Origin: Jacaranda mimosifolia
Lineage: Eukaryota; Streptophyta; Magnoliopsida; Lamiales; Bignoniaceae
Length of the DNA: 64,000 nt
Assembly: GCA_018894105.1 (NCBI GenBank)
Contig: CM032128.1
Location: 22,487,001 to 22,551,000 of the forward strand
Reading direction: 5' to 3'
Shown: piece by piece, positions 35,285 to 46,789 of the stretch
Layout of the letters: every line of letters starts with the position of its first letter
How positions within the stretch are numbered: the first letter of the stretch is position 1
Program-made: the position numbers and the translations under genes
Notes under the pieces: model-generated
What the model was told of the DNA's origin: nothing
What the model saw: the letters and a program-made list of their open reading frames with translations, nothing else
Databases searched by the model: none

Positions 35285-35758
35285 TGATGCCAAAAATAAC
35301 CTGCAAGAGCACCAATCAACAAAGCAAGAATAAAAATCTCTTTTTTTTTTATTTTCTTCAGTGTCTCAGTGTTAATCTCTATTTCTCTTACAACTTTTTA
35401 CCAAGGCTTTTATGTGACTAAACATCCCACTACTTGGGTTCATAACTGCCAACTAGAACACTAACTATCTTGTCACAACTGAATTAATAAAATGGAGCCA
35501 CATGTAGCCTATGTTCCTCCTTTTTCGGTCGTGCATAGAACTATGGGAACCAAAGTAAATCTGAGTGCAGCTCGGCTCTTCCCCTGACTTCAGCTCAGCT
35601 CTTCCCCTGACTTCAGTTCAGCTCTTCCCCTGACTTCAGCTCAGCTCTACCATTGGCTTTAGCTCGGCTATTCCCTTGAGTTTTCAGCTATAATATTTGC
35701 TAGGTCATCGTAATAGGCCTAATATATGCCTTTAGCTCGGGCTATTATAGCCGTATCA
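35285..35758 (-). repeat. 5' LTR of the gypsy element (474 bp)
   Basis: Minus strand TGATACGGCTAT...GGCATCA, bounded by TG/CA, with the PBS 3 nt downstream. It carries five copies of a 23-bp minisatellite (about 35568-35685) that is present in three copies in the 3' LTR remnant. Confidence 0.8.
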
Positions 35759-36407
35759 TATATATATATATATAGGTCATGCATATGAGTGACTTGCAAC
35801 GCTTTCAAGATCATCAACAAAACTTTAGCTTGCATTTGAAATTTTGATTAATAAGTTCTTTTAAGTGTGTTTTAAGTTATAATTTCTTTTAATTGCTATA
35901 ATGAGATTCATTCTTTGGCCCAATGAGTATAATTATCAGTTTAGATTTTTTTTATTTTAATGGATATTATTTTTTATTTCGTACTTAGGATAGATGCCAA
36001 GTATATAAAGTATGTGTAAATAAATTATTAGTTGTAGATCATATAAATATGACGTGTATCAATAAAATAAAATACATGGGAATAGAGAATCTAATACAAT
36101 CTCTATTTGTAATAACCTATTACTATTTTTTCAATCACCGAAGCACTAAGTGAAAAATTCTCGTGTGTGTATGTGTGTGTGCATATATATATATATGTAT
36201 GGAGTGATGTGGAGCAGATAAAACTACTCTATTGAATTGTAATTTAAATGAAGCCATTCGATTTCATCAAATTAGGAGCACAAAGGCCTCTCCTCCGAAA
36301 GTTGATCGAAAATTAGATTTAAAAAGAAAAAAAAAATTGTATCATCAGCGGATACCTTTGTTTTGTTTTATTTGATATTATACTATCTCCAAGTCAGTCT
36401 ATGATAA
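35759..36407. other. AT-rich intergenic, no supported gene
   Basis: TA microsatellites at the LTR edge and near 36180. No coding evidence. Confidence 0.5.
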
Positions 36408-36415
36408 CATTGGAT

Positions 36416-37124
36416 CAAGGTTTTAAAAATCGGACCGGACCGGCCGGTTCGACCGGTGACCGGTGGCAGGTCCGGTCCAAATCACACCTAAGAACCGGTC
36501 ACAATTTGACTTGTTCACTCTCTTTTTTTTTTTTTTTTTTCTTCTGTTTTTCTGTTTTTTTTAGGAAAAAAACATAAATCAAGGTCCAAGATAGCATATT
36601 AATCGGGTCTACTTATGACTTTCGCGTAGGGTTTTTATTTTTCACTCCCACTTTTTATATCAAATCCTAATTTCTTGATTTCTTTGCTTGTTTCATTTCC
36701 TTTAGGCTTTTTCTTTCTTCCTCCATCTCCACTGCTCAATTACTATTGATGCAGCCTGCAAGTGGAAAAACTTGTTCTATTTTATTAAATATTGAACTTG
36801 AAACTTGGAGGGATAACTATTTGTATTAATATTAAATAGTTGTGTGTTACTATTTGAATTAGATTATATATTTGTAATTAATTAATAGAGAAATGATATT
36901 TTTGAAAGAAATATTTGAAGGAAAAAAATGACTAAAATATGGAGAAAATTTTCTTTATTTATTTCTATATTATTGGATTTTTTCTATTTTTTGCAATATA
37001 TTAATTATATTATATATATTTATAAAATTAAATATAATTATTACGTCATTATGACGTCATACCGATCGAACCAGTAATCAGTAAGGTCGCCGGTTCTTTG
37101 TCCGGTCCGATTTTGAAAACATTG
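36416..37124. mobile_element. hAT-type MITE, 709 bp
   Basis: The inverted ends CAAGGTTTTAAAAATCGGAC and CAATGTTTTCAAAATCGGAC are followed by GGACCGG-rich subterminal repeats at both ends. The 8-bp TSD CATTGGAT is exact (36408-36415 and 37125-37132). No transposase. It sits about 570 bp upstream of the start codon of the trypsin-fold gene. Confidence 0.88.
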
Positions 37125-37694
37125 CATTGGATATGGTGCACTGTTGGCATTGGTTTTTACCAAGTGGAGAGCGAACGACCCTTAAATAAAATAGTATCAC
37201 ATAAATCGAATAAGAAACAATTTCACCATTCATTTGTAATGTTAAATTCTTGAGGTTGGACCAGCCCCATTTCAGTCTTCACCACTCTTTTCTAAACCTT
37301 TGTTCTGAATTACCGCCGTCATATCTATTTTTACCTTTACCCATATCTAAATTCTGAGCTCACTCACGCTCTAATGGCGTTCGGATTCAAGAGCTCACGC
37401 CCCTATATTTTCTAATTCAATAAGATCCCTTATTTACCGCATTATATCGCGACCCCACTCCACCATCCTTTTCTTCTTCCACTATACGAGCAAATTATTT
37501 TATTGCTGCTGTTTTCTTCAAATGCCTATACTCTACAGCTAGCTAAATCACTGCCAGCTAGAGAGTGAGAGAGAGATGGGGATGATGAAAAACTGAGAGA
37601 AATGAGCTTCCATTTCCAGTTCCACATTTTGGATCCAAGATTTTTTGTGGGTTTTATCTTTTAATAATTTTACTTTTGAAAGGGAATTAGGAAA

Positions 37695-40600
37695 ATGAGG
37701 GTTTTGGGAGAGTCGTGGTGTTTCTGCAACGGTGGCGGCAAGTCGGAGAGAATGAAGGCCACCATTTTTTCCGGCAAAGCTCCTGCCATGGCCAGAATCA
37801 ACGGCGGAGGCACCGGCTTCTTGATCCACCGGAATTTACTTCTAACCACCCACGCTAATCTCCCATCCGTCGCTGCTGCTGAAGCCGCCGAGATCCGACT
37901 TCACAATGGCCTATCCGCCAGCCTTTTTCCTCATAGGTCAGTTTCTAAATGATATGTGCATTGTGAATGTATGCGAAATGCTCAGTTTTTTCTTTATATA
38001 TTTTTCTTTTCCAATTTGGATTTTGGACTGAGCTGACGAACGAATGTGTGATATATATGTTTGCAGTGATGGTCTCTCTTTATTATAATTATCTTCCTTT
38101 TTTTATTTTGTAAAATGTGGATGGGTGATTGGACAATTGAATGGGCAGTGGCCCAAGGGGGGGGGGGGGGGGCGTTGAACAACCAATATTTTTCGCGAGA
38201 ATTTTCTATCGGATTTTGATTGATTTGGATCTGATAGGGAGATCAGATTTCCAATCTTAAGATTCTTGCAGGAGATATCATCTGTTCTCAGATAGAAAGA
38301 AGGTTTGAATTTGAAATGACCGTAAAAAGAACCTGTTCTAGTTACTCCTGTCAATGTGATCAATCGCATTTTCATTTGGGTTTTTTCTTTGAACTTTTAT
38401 ATATTTGACTAGCCATTTATCACCTGTAAAATCTAGATGATCGGACCATGTCTCTGATTACATTCTAGTGGTTTATGATTGATTTATGATCTGGCTGTAT
38501 GATTGCATTAAAGAAGTGCTAATAATAATGATAATAATAAGAAAGTAACAACAATTTATAGGACACTTTTGTTCTCACCGTCTTTGCTTGTGGCTATTGT
38601 GTGATGTATCCGTCCCACCAAACACATGAAATGTTGCTGCATGATACTTTTTGTACTAGTGAATCAGGAAGAGGGATGTCAATTTAAAATGCCTGAAGAA
38701 GCTCGTGAGGGAGCATCCCATAACCATTTTATTTGCACATTGGTGTTTCCCTTATTTAAGATAATTTGCTTTAGTTTTGAAGTTTGGCCTATCCCCGACC
38801 CTTTTTGTTCTTTTGTTCCATCTAAAGGTTTCCCTCGAGAGTTGCTGCTATCACAGTTTTTTATTTGTTAGTTTTCCAAAAAGGTTATTTTTCTGATCAA
38901 TGTGTTCATTAACATTGAACTATGGGATTGAACCAGCTTTTCACAAGCAGCAGAAAATGAAATTATGGCTTCTTCCCTTTTACCATTAGCACATGCATGC
39001 TATAGTATTGTGATTAGCACTTTCAGATTTAGTAATTATAAGTATATAGTTTTTAATCTATATCCTTCAGCACATATGCATCTTTCTGTAGTGCAATTAA
39101 CGCTTTGAAATTTAGTAATCATTATTAATTAGTAGAAGTTATTAATCTTCCGTGTTCTTGTTCTTACAGTAGCCAATCATCAATAATGGATTTATATAGT
39201 TCCTCTATGGTAATAATCACCATTGGAAAATATCGAAGTGCAATATATATTTCTATATAGTGCACCATGCTAATAAAAAATTTTATTCATAACTACACTC
39301 ATAATTTGTGAAGTAATGTACATTTTAAAGATTGCTTTATGCTGAAAATATAACAGGTACCAGGATTAAAAATAACCCAAGAACTTGTCATTGATTTGTC
39401 ACAATTCCTTTTAAGTTTTTGGCTAACATAAAGATGGAGCACTTGTTTGGAGATTTGAACATGCAGGATGTACAGCCAAATCTTATTTTATGATCACTGG
39501 ACCTGTAGTATTTGTAAAGAAGGAAGAAGTTTCCCACGTAGCATATGTCTGTGCCTAGCATCCCTGGTTCCTTAATATTGATTAGATTTACATCTTAGTT
39601 CAAAAAATAAATAAATAGAAATGAAAGCGTGTGCATGCATGCACCCATAATTGATGGTTTTTTCTAATATTTTCTATTTGATTCAGGTTCTTCATTACAA
39701 GCTCTGTTCATGATCTGACAATGGTGGGCCTTGATACTTTGGATGGACAGTCAAATGCACCTGCGCAGCAACCTCACTACTTGAAAACTTGTTCTAAGCC
39801 AAATCTGGAGCTGGGGAGTATAGTTTATCTTTTGGGATACACTAAGAAACAGGAGTTGACAGTGGGCGAAGGGAAGGTTGTAATAGCCACTGACAATCTG
39901 ATAAAGTTGTCTACTGACGGAGTAACTTGGAGCCCCGGTTCTGCTGGTTTTGATGTTCATGGCAATCTTGCATTCATGGTTTGTGATCCTATGAAGCTTG
40001 CAACATCTCCAAATACCAAATCCTCTTCAACTTCATCATCTTCCACATCATCATGGAAGAAAGACTTCCCGATGCAATTTGGTATCCCTATCCCTGTCAT
40101 TCGTGATTGGCTAAGCCAGCATTGGGAGGGGAACCTCGATGAACTCAACAAACCAAAGTTACCTTTGATAAGATTGATGTCCTCTGGTCAGAAAAGTGAG
40201 CATTCTTGCACATCATTCACAATGCGGCAAGTCTTTAAGTCAATCAAAGGTGAAATTGAGAGGACGCCAACATCATCCAACATTATATCAAGACCAATAG
40301 AGCAGCCTGGACCAAGTGCGAACGTTGTCAACACTTTGGCAGACGAGAACATAACTGGTGATCCACAAGGTGCAGCACATGTGCTGGGAATTCCGACTCC
40401 GGAAATTTATGAGTCCCCAATGTTGACTTCAGTCCCAGTTAGGAAGAAAGACATTACTCAAAATCAGCTCTTGGATATCAATTTTCCACCAAAGATTGCT
40501 AAAGCTGCATTATCACCAAAACAATCGAGAAAAATGCTGCCCAGCTGTGACCAAAATTATGTCAAAGATTGCTTGCTGCAACAACTGCCGGAAGTGGAAC

Positions 40601-41064
40601 AACATTGTGACAGCGGACCATCTGTCCCCATGCCAGATGCTGAATCAACAGGATCTGTAAACGGGGCCCAGACCGACGTTCAATCAAGTTCTTCCCCTGT
40701 TGACATTTCAGAGGTGCTGCATGAATACAGCAGCGAAGGAGAAACTACGATGTACTCTGCCGAAACAGCTGAAAGCCGGAATTATCCAAGCCCGAGAGAA
40801 GGGAAGTTTCATCAAGTTGGAAGGAGCCAGAGTTGTGTAAACTATAACAGATGGGGGATGGTGCATAAAAACCCAGTTGGCCGTGGGGCAATGCTGGAAA
40901 AGCACCGCAACTTTACGCAGGGGAGGAAAGTATATTCACAAGGTGCAACTTCTCAAAGGAGTAATGATTATTTCATCCCAACAGTTTCTTCAATCATGAA
41001 GAAGCAACAGAACAACAGGCCTCGGCAAAGTGCAGTCCATACATCTCCAAGGTGGATGTTTTAA
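37695..41064 (+). CDS. Trypsin-like peptidase-fold protein, plant-conserved, two exons
   Basis: Exon 1 is 37695-37936 and exon 2 is 39687-41064, giving 539 residues. The donor CATAG/GTCAGT and acceptor ATTCAG/GTTCTT restore PHR/FFITSSVHDL, matching how plant homologues read through. The fold is that of a trypsin/DegP-type serine protease: GTGFLIH and LLLTTHANL (candidate His53), HDLTMVGLD (candidate Asp90) and SPGSAGFD (candidate Ser166, where classical proteases have GDSGG or GNSGG). A Ser-rich linker (about 192-207) follows. FGIPIPVIRDWLSQHW comes next, then a long disordered tail with the motif GETTMYSAETAESRNYPSP near 430-452 and RSQSCVNYNRWG. No signal peptide or membrane segment is visible, so it is likely cytosolic or nuclear. 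I recall near-identical uncharacterised plant proteins but no established function. Whether it cleaves substrates is unknown. Confidence 0.9.
37937..39686 (+). other. Intron of the trypsin-fold gene
   Basis: 1,750 bp, GT...AG, phase 2. It contains a G-homopolymer near 38157-38171. The open frames inside it (for example 38626-38871) lack motifs and are not genes. Confidence 0.85.
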
Positions 41065-42423
41065 CAATGAGCCACTTACCACTGATTACCTTCTTTTTAT
41101 ATCTATTCTATATGTGGGCTGCTCATACTACTACTGGGTTTTTTTGACTATACCTGTAATAATTGATTGTTACGATAAAAAAACAAACAATGTAAAACAC
41201 CGTTTTTTTCTTCTCTTAAATTGGGGTACAAAAGAAAGTTATCTTTTCATTAGAGTCAAAATGTTATTAGGCTCACACATTTTGAGTCGTATAGTTTCTA
41301 ATAGTAGTTGACTGGCCATTTTCAGTGCCTAAAGCGCTCAAGTTGTAATCGTTTTCGGATTCTTGGACTTGGATTCTCTAAGCATTAACTTTTCGAATGT
41401 GTGGCTTAGGTTCGTGCAACAAATATGTAACTTAAAATATTTCAATTATTCTATAAGTTGAATGGTCAATTGATTTAATAGCATTATCTTCAATATTTAT
41501 ATATTTAAGATTTGAGTTTAATAACGAACCCTTGATGCATGTGTTTGGGCTTAATTAATAATTAAAAAGAGAGTTTATTGGACAAATTAACTTAACCATC
41601 GACCTCTGGCCTCTCTAATTAGTCTGCTTAAAAGTGTTGACAATATATATGTATATATATATATATATATATTAATTGGGCTGGTTCAAATGAATGTCTA
41701 ATTGGGCTTTTCTTGTCGATTGGTTTGGCTTTCTATTGAGGTTGTATGACCCATAGACCCAATAAATCAGTGTGGGTTCTCCTTAATTTAGACCGTAGCC
41801 CACTGCCCACAATATAAATCCCAAAGACTCAGGATCGAGGACTTCAAATGTTTCATGTTCATAACCCTACAACTCAAACAGGAAGAAAAACAAAAGCAAA
41901 ATAAAGTAGGGGGGAAAAATAGAAGAAGTTAATATTGGCATTCCAAAGTACACCACAAAATACGTTTAAGAAAGTTAGAAGAACATTTATTTTGATAAAA
42001 GTAAATAAATTTTATAGTCAAAATTAGCATTGTTTTGGAAGCTTTTCTTTCTCTATTATAATTAATATATGAAATTTGATGTGGATTCTTCAAAAGTGAA
42101 GCAAGATAAAGGGTTCGGAAATGACAAAATTCAAGCATCACTTTGCAGAAAAGTGCAAGCATGCTCCCTGTCCTGTTTCATCCAATTTATTTATTTTTAA
42201 TTTTTGTTGGTGAAAAAGGATGATTCTTTTAAGGGTATAAATTCGGTCTCACCTCCAACACCACCTTCTTTGCTTTTTTCTTTTTGCCTTTTCATCCATT
42301 ATTTTCAATGCCCATTATTTTCAATATTAATTTTATATATCAACATTCCCTCAATAACACACAAAACTTTAAAAAATAATAATAATAAATAATAAAAAAG
42401 AAAAAAGAAAAATCAGTCAATTA
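41065..42423. other. Intergenic sequence with a promoter-like stretch
   Basis: Contains the 3' flank of the trypsin-fold gene and a TA microsatellite near 41645-41670. No coding region is seen. Confidence 0.5.
41676..41875 (+). promoter_or_regulatory. Promoter-like cluster without a visible gene
   Basis: Two TTGGGCT words (near 41676 and 41702), AGCCCACTGCCCAC (41797-41810), ATATAAAT (41812-41819) and a telo-box-like TAACCCTACAA (near 41862), all in the order usual for promoters of plant translation-related genes (site II plus telo-box). No open frame follows, so this may be an orphan or broken promoter. Confidence 0.35.
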
Positions 42424-43084
42424 GAAAAAAATCCCTAAACCTACTTTTACTTTAGTGTTCAGTCCCCATTTGAATTTTTACACACTAAACTCTCTACTTT
42501 TTCACAAAACTTAGAAATCACTCCCCATATCTTTTAGAAAGACACATATATCCTTGTAACTAGAGAAAACAACAAAAATACCTGAGAAATACGTTTTTCT
42601 CTTCAAGAAGAATGCTTTCATATTTTTTTTCCTAAAATCGACGACTTCCCCAAGCAGCCAAACAAAAGGGCACGAAATCGTTCCTCTGCCATTGACGCGA
42701 GAAGAAGAAGAGAAAAAAATAAATAAATAAATAAATAAATAAAACACCAAAATTTTTGTCATTTTTTCTGTGACAATGGAAGGAGAAACAGCGGCAACAA
42801 GAAGTGAAATACAAAAAGAAGTGATCAAAAGAAACAAATATATGTTTTCTGCATTTACAGTTTTAAATGTCTGTGATTTTTCAATGTTGTACTTATTTCT
42901 TGTCTATTTTCTCATGTTTAGGGTTTTTATTCCCTTTTTAGTTGTTAAACACTTGAACCCAATTGATATATATGATTTTTGTTGTGAGATGGGAAGTTTT
43001 TTATTTGTACTTGAAAGGCATGAAAGTTGTACCTTACTTTTTTGAGGTTTATACTTCTTTTTACCTGAAATTATACGGTAAAAT

Positions 43085-43499
43085 TATCTGAAAGTGGTAG
43101 TATATTATTTGTGGTACAAAACATCCAAGCTTGCAGTACACATTAAGCAAAAGTGTAGTATATAATCTGTGTAACTGCAGTATATTTTAGAAGCAACTGT
43201 AGTATAAACATTCAAGTTTGCAGTACACATTAAGCAAAAGTGTAGTATATAATCTGTGTAACTGCAGTACATTTTAAAAGCATTTGTAGTACAAAATATT
43301 CAAAGCTGCAGATTAAATGAAATTATAGTATATAATTTGTGTGCATGCAGTATATTTTAGAAGCATCTATAGTACAAAAGCATTAAAGCATGCAGTATAC
43401 ATTAACTGAAAATGTAGTATATAATTTGTATATCTGTAGTACAAGATATTTAAGTCTGTAGTATACATTAAATGAAAGTGTAGTATATAATCTGTGTAA
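43085..43499. repeat. Tandem repeat array A, 87-bp unit (first part)
   Basis: Units start GCAGTACACATTAAGCAAAA (43133, 43220, 43308 and on), with words TGTAGTATATAATCTGTGTA and CATTTTAGAAGCA. Spacing 85-88 bp. Interrupted at 43500 by the 690-bp segment. Confidence 0.85.
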
Positions 43500-44192
43500 A
43501 GAGGAGCTAAACTCATCCGGTGCAAAAAAGATATCAGAGTTGAGTTGGGGCACCGCATACACTTCGAGTCCTTGTGTATGTGTTGACGAGGACATCAACG
43601 GATCGAGTGGGGGAGATGTCATGGGTCGCTCATTGGAGAAGAATTGCGACTGTGACTTGAAGGGGCATTAGGAGCGACAAGGCATTGTTGGCTCACCCGA
43701 TAAGGCGAAAAAGGCCCATGAGCAGAGACTCTTACGAGGTGCAGTTTGAAAAACTGTTTCAATGGCATATTCCTTGAGTTATGAGGATGCTTCCCACCAA
43801 GTTTGAAGTCATTCCGTGTCCGTTTGGGCACCGAACATTGAGGGCGACCTAGAGCGGTCTTACTGCACACAGGTAGTGCAAAGATGCATTGAGCAGAGTG
43901 TCTTGGAAAAGGAATTTTGTGAAACTGTTTCAGTGGGGTGTTCCTTGAGGTGTTGGCAACGTTCCCACCAAGTTTCACCAGTAGACAGTTCCGTTTGGAT
44001 AGGAAACAGCGAAAATCTTTAGAATGCGGCAGTGCAGTGACATTGCTGTAATTCCAGCTTATTGCGAGGGAAATTACTGTTCCATGGAGAATCGGATGGG
44101 GCTGGAACTTTGTGGAGTTAATGTATAAGCCGAGAGCTATCCAACGGTTCAAGCGACAAGTGATTTGGACACTAGGAGACGAAGTTGCGAAA
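43500..44192. mobile_element. Unidentified ~690-bp insertion splitting repeat array A
   Basis: GC-richer than the array, which resumes at 44193 in the same repeat family with about 20 nt of the unit missing. Two diverged ~150-bp direct copies are inside: about 43660-43820 and 43840-44000, with shared CTGTTTCARTGG..TRTTCCTTGAG and CCCACCAAGTTT. The 197-codon minus frame (43619-44212) spans both copies and looks like a by-product. It may be a fragment of an LTR or another element; not recognised. No TSD found. Confidence 0.45.
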
Positions 44193-44765
44193 ATGTAGTA
44201 CAAAACATTCAAGCCTATAGATTAAATGAAATTATAGTATATAATATGTGCACATGTAATATATTTTAGAAGCATCTGTAGTACAAAAATATTCAAGCGT
44301 GCAGTATATATTAACTGAAAATATAGTATATAATCTGTGTATCTGCAGTACATTTTAGAAGCAATTGTAGTACAAAATATTTAAGCCTGCAGTATACATT
44401 AAATGAAAGTGTAGTATATAATCTTTGTAACTGCAGTACATTTTATAAACAAATGTAGTATAAACATTTATGCTTGCAGTTCACATCAGGCAAAAGTGTA
44501 GCATATAATCTATGTAACTGCAGTACATTTTAGAAGCATCTGTACTTCTGTAGTACAAAACATTCAAGCATGTAGATTAAATTAAATTATAATTTGATAT
44601 TTGTATATATACAGTATATTTTAGAAGCATCTGTAATACAAAAATATTCAGGCATGTAGTATATATTAACTGAAAATGTACTATATAACATGTGTATCTA
44701 TAGTACATTTTAGAAGCAACTGTAGTACAAAACATTTAAGCCTATAGGGTTTGAATCATACTTTG
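44193..44765. repeat. Tandem repeat array A, 87-bp unit (second part)
   Basis: Continues the array A units with higher divergence (ATGTAGTACAAAACATTCAA, GCATCTGTAGTACAAAA). Confidence 0.82.
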
Positions 44766-44865
44766 TATGTACATACATATGTAAATTGAAGCATACTTTG
44801 TTTATAATATTATTTTGTATGTAAGTATAATTTTCCATCAAGTATTTATAATATTTTTATTTCAG

Positions 44866-45745
44866 CACAATATGAGGGAAATGAATTACAAATGTAGAAC
44901 GAACAAAGTATAAATGGTGTTATGTTGAAGTACACTTCAATTCAATTGAAATCGTGCAGTGAATTTGAGTACAATATGATGGAAATGAAGTACAAATATA
45001 TAAAAAAATAAAGTATAAATGGTGTTATGTTGAGTACACTTCAATTAAATTGAAATTAGGTAGTGAATTTAAGTACAATATGATGAAAATGAAGTATAAA
45101 TGTAGAAGAAACAAAGTATAAATTGTGTTATATTGAAATACAATTCAATTAAATTGAAATCGAGCAATGAATTTGAATACAATATGAGGGAAATGAAGTA
45201 CAAGCGTAGAACAAACAAAGTATAAATAGTGTTATGTTGAAGTACAGTTCAATTAAATTAAAACCGGACAGTGAATTTGAGTACAAGTATAAATTATGTT
45301 ATGTTGAATTACACTTCAATTAAATTGAAGTTGGACAGTGGATTTGAGTATAATATGATATAAATGAAGTACAAACTTAGAACAAACAAAATATAAATGA
45401 TGTTATGTTGAAGTACACTTCAACTAAATTGAAATCGAACTGTGAATTTGAGTACAATATCATAGAAATGAAGTACAAACATAAAACAAACAAAGTATAA
45501 ATGGTGTTATGTTGAAGTACACTTCAATTAAATTGAAATCAGGAAGTGAATTGAGTACAATATGATGAAAATAAAGTACAAATATAGAACAAACACAGTA
45601 TAAATGGTGTTATGTTAAAGTACACTTCAATTCAATTGAAACTGGACAATGAATTTGAGTACAATATGATGAAAATATAGTACAAATGTAGAACAAACAA
45701 AGTATAAATGGTGTTATGTTGAAGTACACTTATTGCAATTGAATA
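44866..45745. repeat. Tandem repeat array B, ~104-bp unit
   Basis: About eight units starting GTACAATATGATGGAAATGA near 44866, 44970, 45073, 45175 and on to 45659. Each contains AGTATAAATGGTGTTATGTT and AGTACACTTCAATTCAATTG. Confidence 0.88.
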
Positions 45746-46079
45746 ATTAGTCTCCAATAATTGTAGTGATGGTCAAATACAATATTTTGAGATTATCGAA
45801 TAAGGTGAAGTACGTATTTGTACGGGTTATAGGGTGGATATTATTGTCAAATGCTCATTTATTTACATCTTTGAAAGCATAAGTATTCTTTACATTACTG
45901 CGATTGATAACATTCATTCGTTCAACATTAGTGGTTAACACTTTAAAATTTTAATATTGTTTTATTCATATAATAAATATTACACACATTTTTAGAGTTT
46001 GGTTATTAATTACTGAGACTTAAAAATCAAATCATGGAACAAATTTCAATTCAACAATATTAGTAAAAATATTAAGAAA
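45746..46079. other. Non-repetitive spacer between arrays B and C
   Basis: AT-rich, no gene, inside the MULE-like element. Confidence 0.5.
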
Positions 46080-46520
46080 TGGAGTACATAATGGCCTAAA
46101 TGAAATACAAATGTCATGAAATCAAGTAAAAATCTTTCAGATTGAAGTACGAAAGCGCTGATATCTTGGACAGCATCCATTTGATAACTTCTACGCTAAA
46201 CAAGTACATTATTGCCAAAAGGAAGTACAAATGTCATGAAATCAAGTATAATTCTAGCATATTGGGGTATAAAATAACTGATATCTCGGACAACATGCAA
46301 AAATACTAATTTCACGTTAAATCAAATACATAATTGCCGAAATGAAGTACAATTGTCATGACATCAAGTATAATTCTCCCAAATTGGGGTGCAAAATAAT
46401 TGATATCTCGGACAATATACAAAAATGCCAATTTCACGCTAAATCAAGTACATGATTACTGAAATAAAGTACAAATGTCAAGAAATCAAGTATAAATCTC
46501 CTAGATTAATTTACAAAATT
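46080..46520. repeat. Tandem repeat array C, ~120-bp unit
   Basis: Four units with AAATGTCATGAAATCAAGTA (near 46109, 46229, 46349, 46467), each also carrying TGATATCTCGGACA and TTTCACGCTAAATCAAGTAC. Confidence 0.85.
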
Positions 46521-46547
46521 TAGCTAGATTACTGATTCTTTACAGGT

Positions 46548-46751
46548 TCAACGATTATGTCCTGTTCTACCACACCTTTTACACTTAATTACACATTTCT
46601 CAATTTGTGATGGAATCCTCTGTGTCCTTCTATGCCCAGGTTGAGATCGGCAATCAGGTGCATTAATGACGCCATCATCATCTAGAGGGAACATATGCAT
46701 ATCATATGTAGGAATAGGGTGTATCACTGCTTGATATGCTTGTTGATACAT
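46548..46751 (-). pseudogene. MULE (MuDR-type) transposase C-terminal remnant with zinc knuckle
   Basis: Reads TYDMHMFPLDDD, CRSQPGHRRTQRIPSQIEK and VIKCKRCGRTGHNR, then stop. This is the Pro/Arg linker and CCHC zinc-knuckle end seen after the catalytic core and SWIM domain of plant MULE transposases. The final Cys of the knuckle is missing because of the stop after HNR. It lies between arrays C and D. Confidence 0.78.
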
Positions 46752-46789
46752 CTCAACTCGGTAATATTGATCGGTAAAGTCATACGATG

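Larger units (their letters stand above)
25675..35758 (-). mobile_element. Ty3/gypsy retrotransposon, Tat lineage with antisense ORF, degenerate
   Basis: About 10.1 kb on the minus strand, in the order 5'LTR (right), primer-binding site (PBS), gag, protease, RT, RNase H, integrase, tandem-repeat region, antisense ORF (plus strand), polypurine tract (PPT), 3'LTR (left, truncated). The gene order is Ty3/gypsy. The degenerate CCHC-like gag motif, the archaeal-style RNase H motif NNKAEYEA and the antisense ORF between pol and 3'LTR are traits of the Tat lineage (Ogre, Retand group). Many frameshifts, a stop in RNase H and loss of the RT core show that it is dead. Confidence 0.9.

Noticed and set aside
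43619..44212. 197-codon minus-strand frame
   Set aside because: It spans both copies of an internal duplication and runs into array A; no motif. Kept only as part of the insertion.
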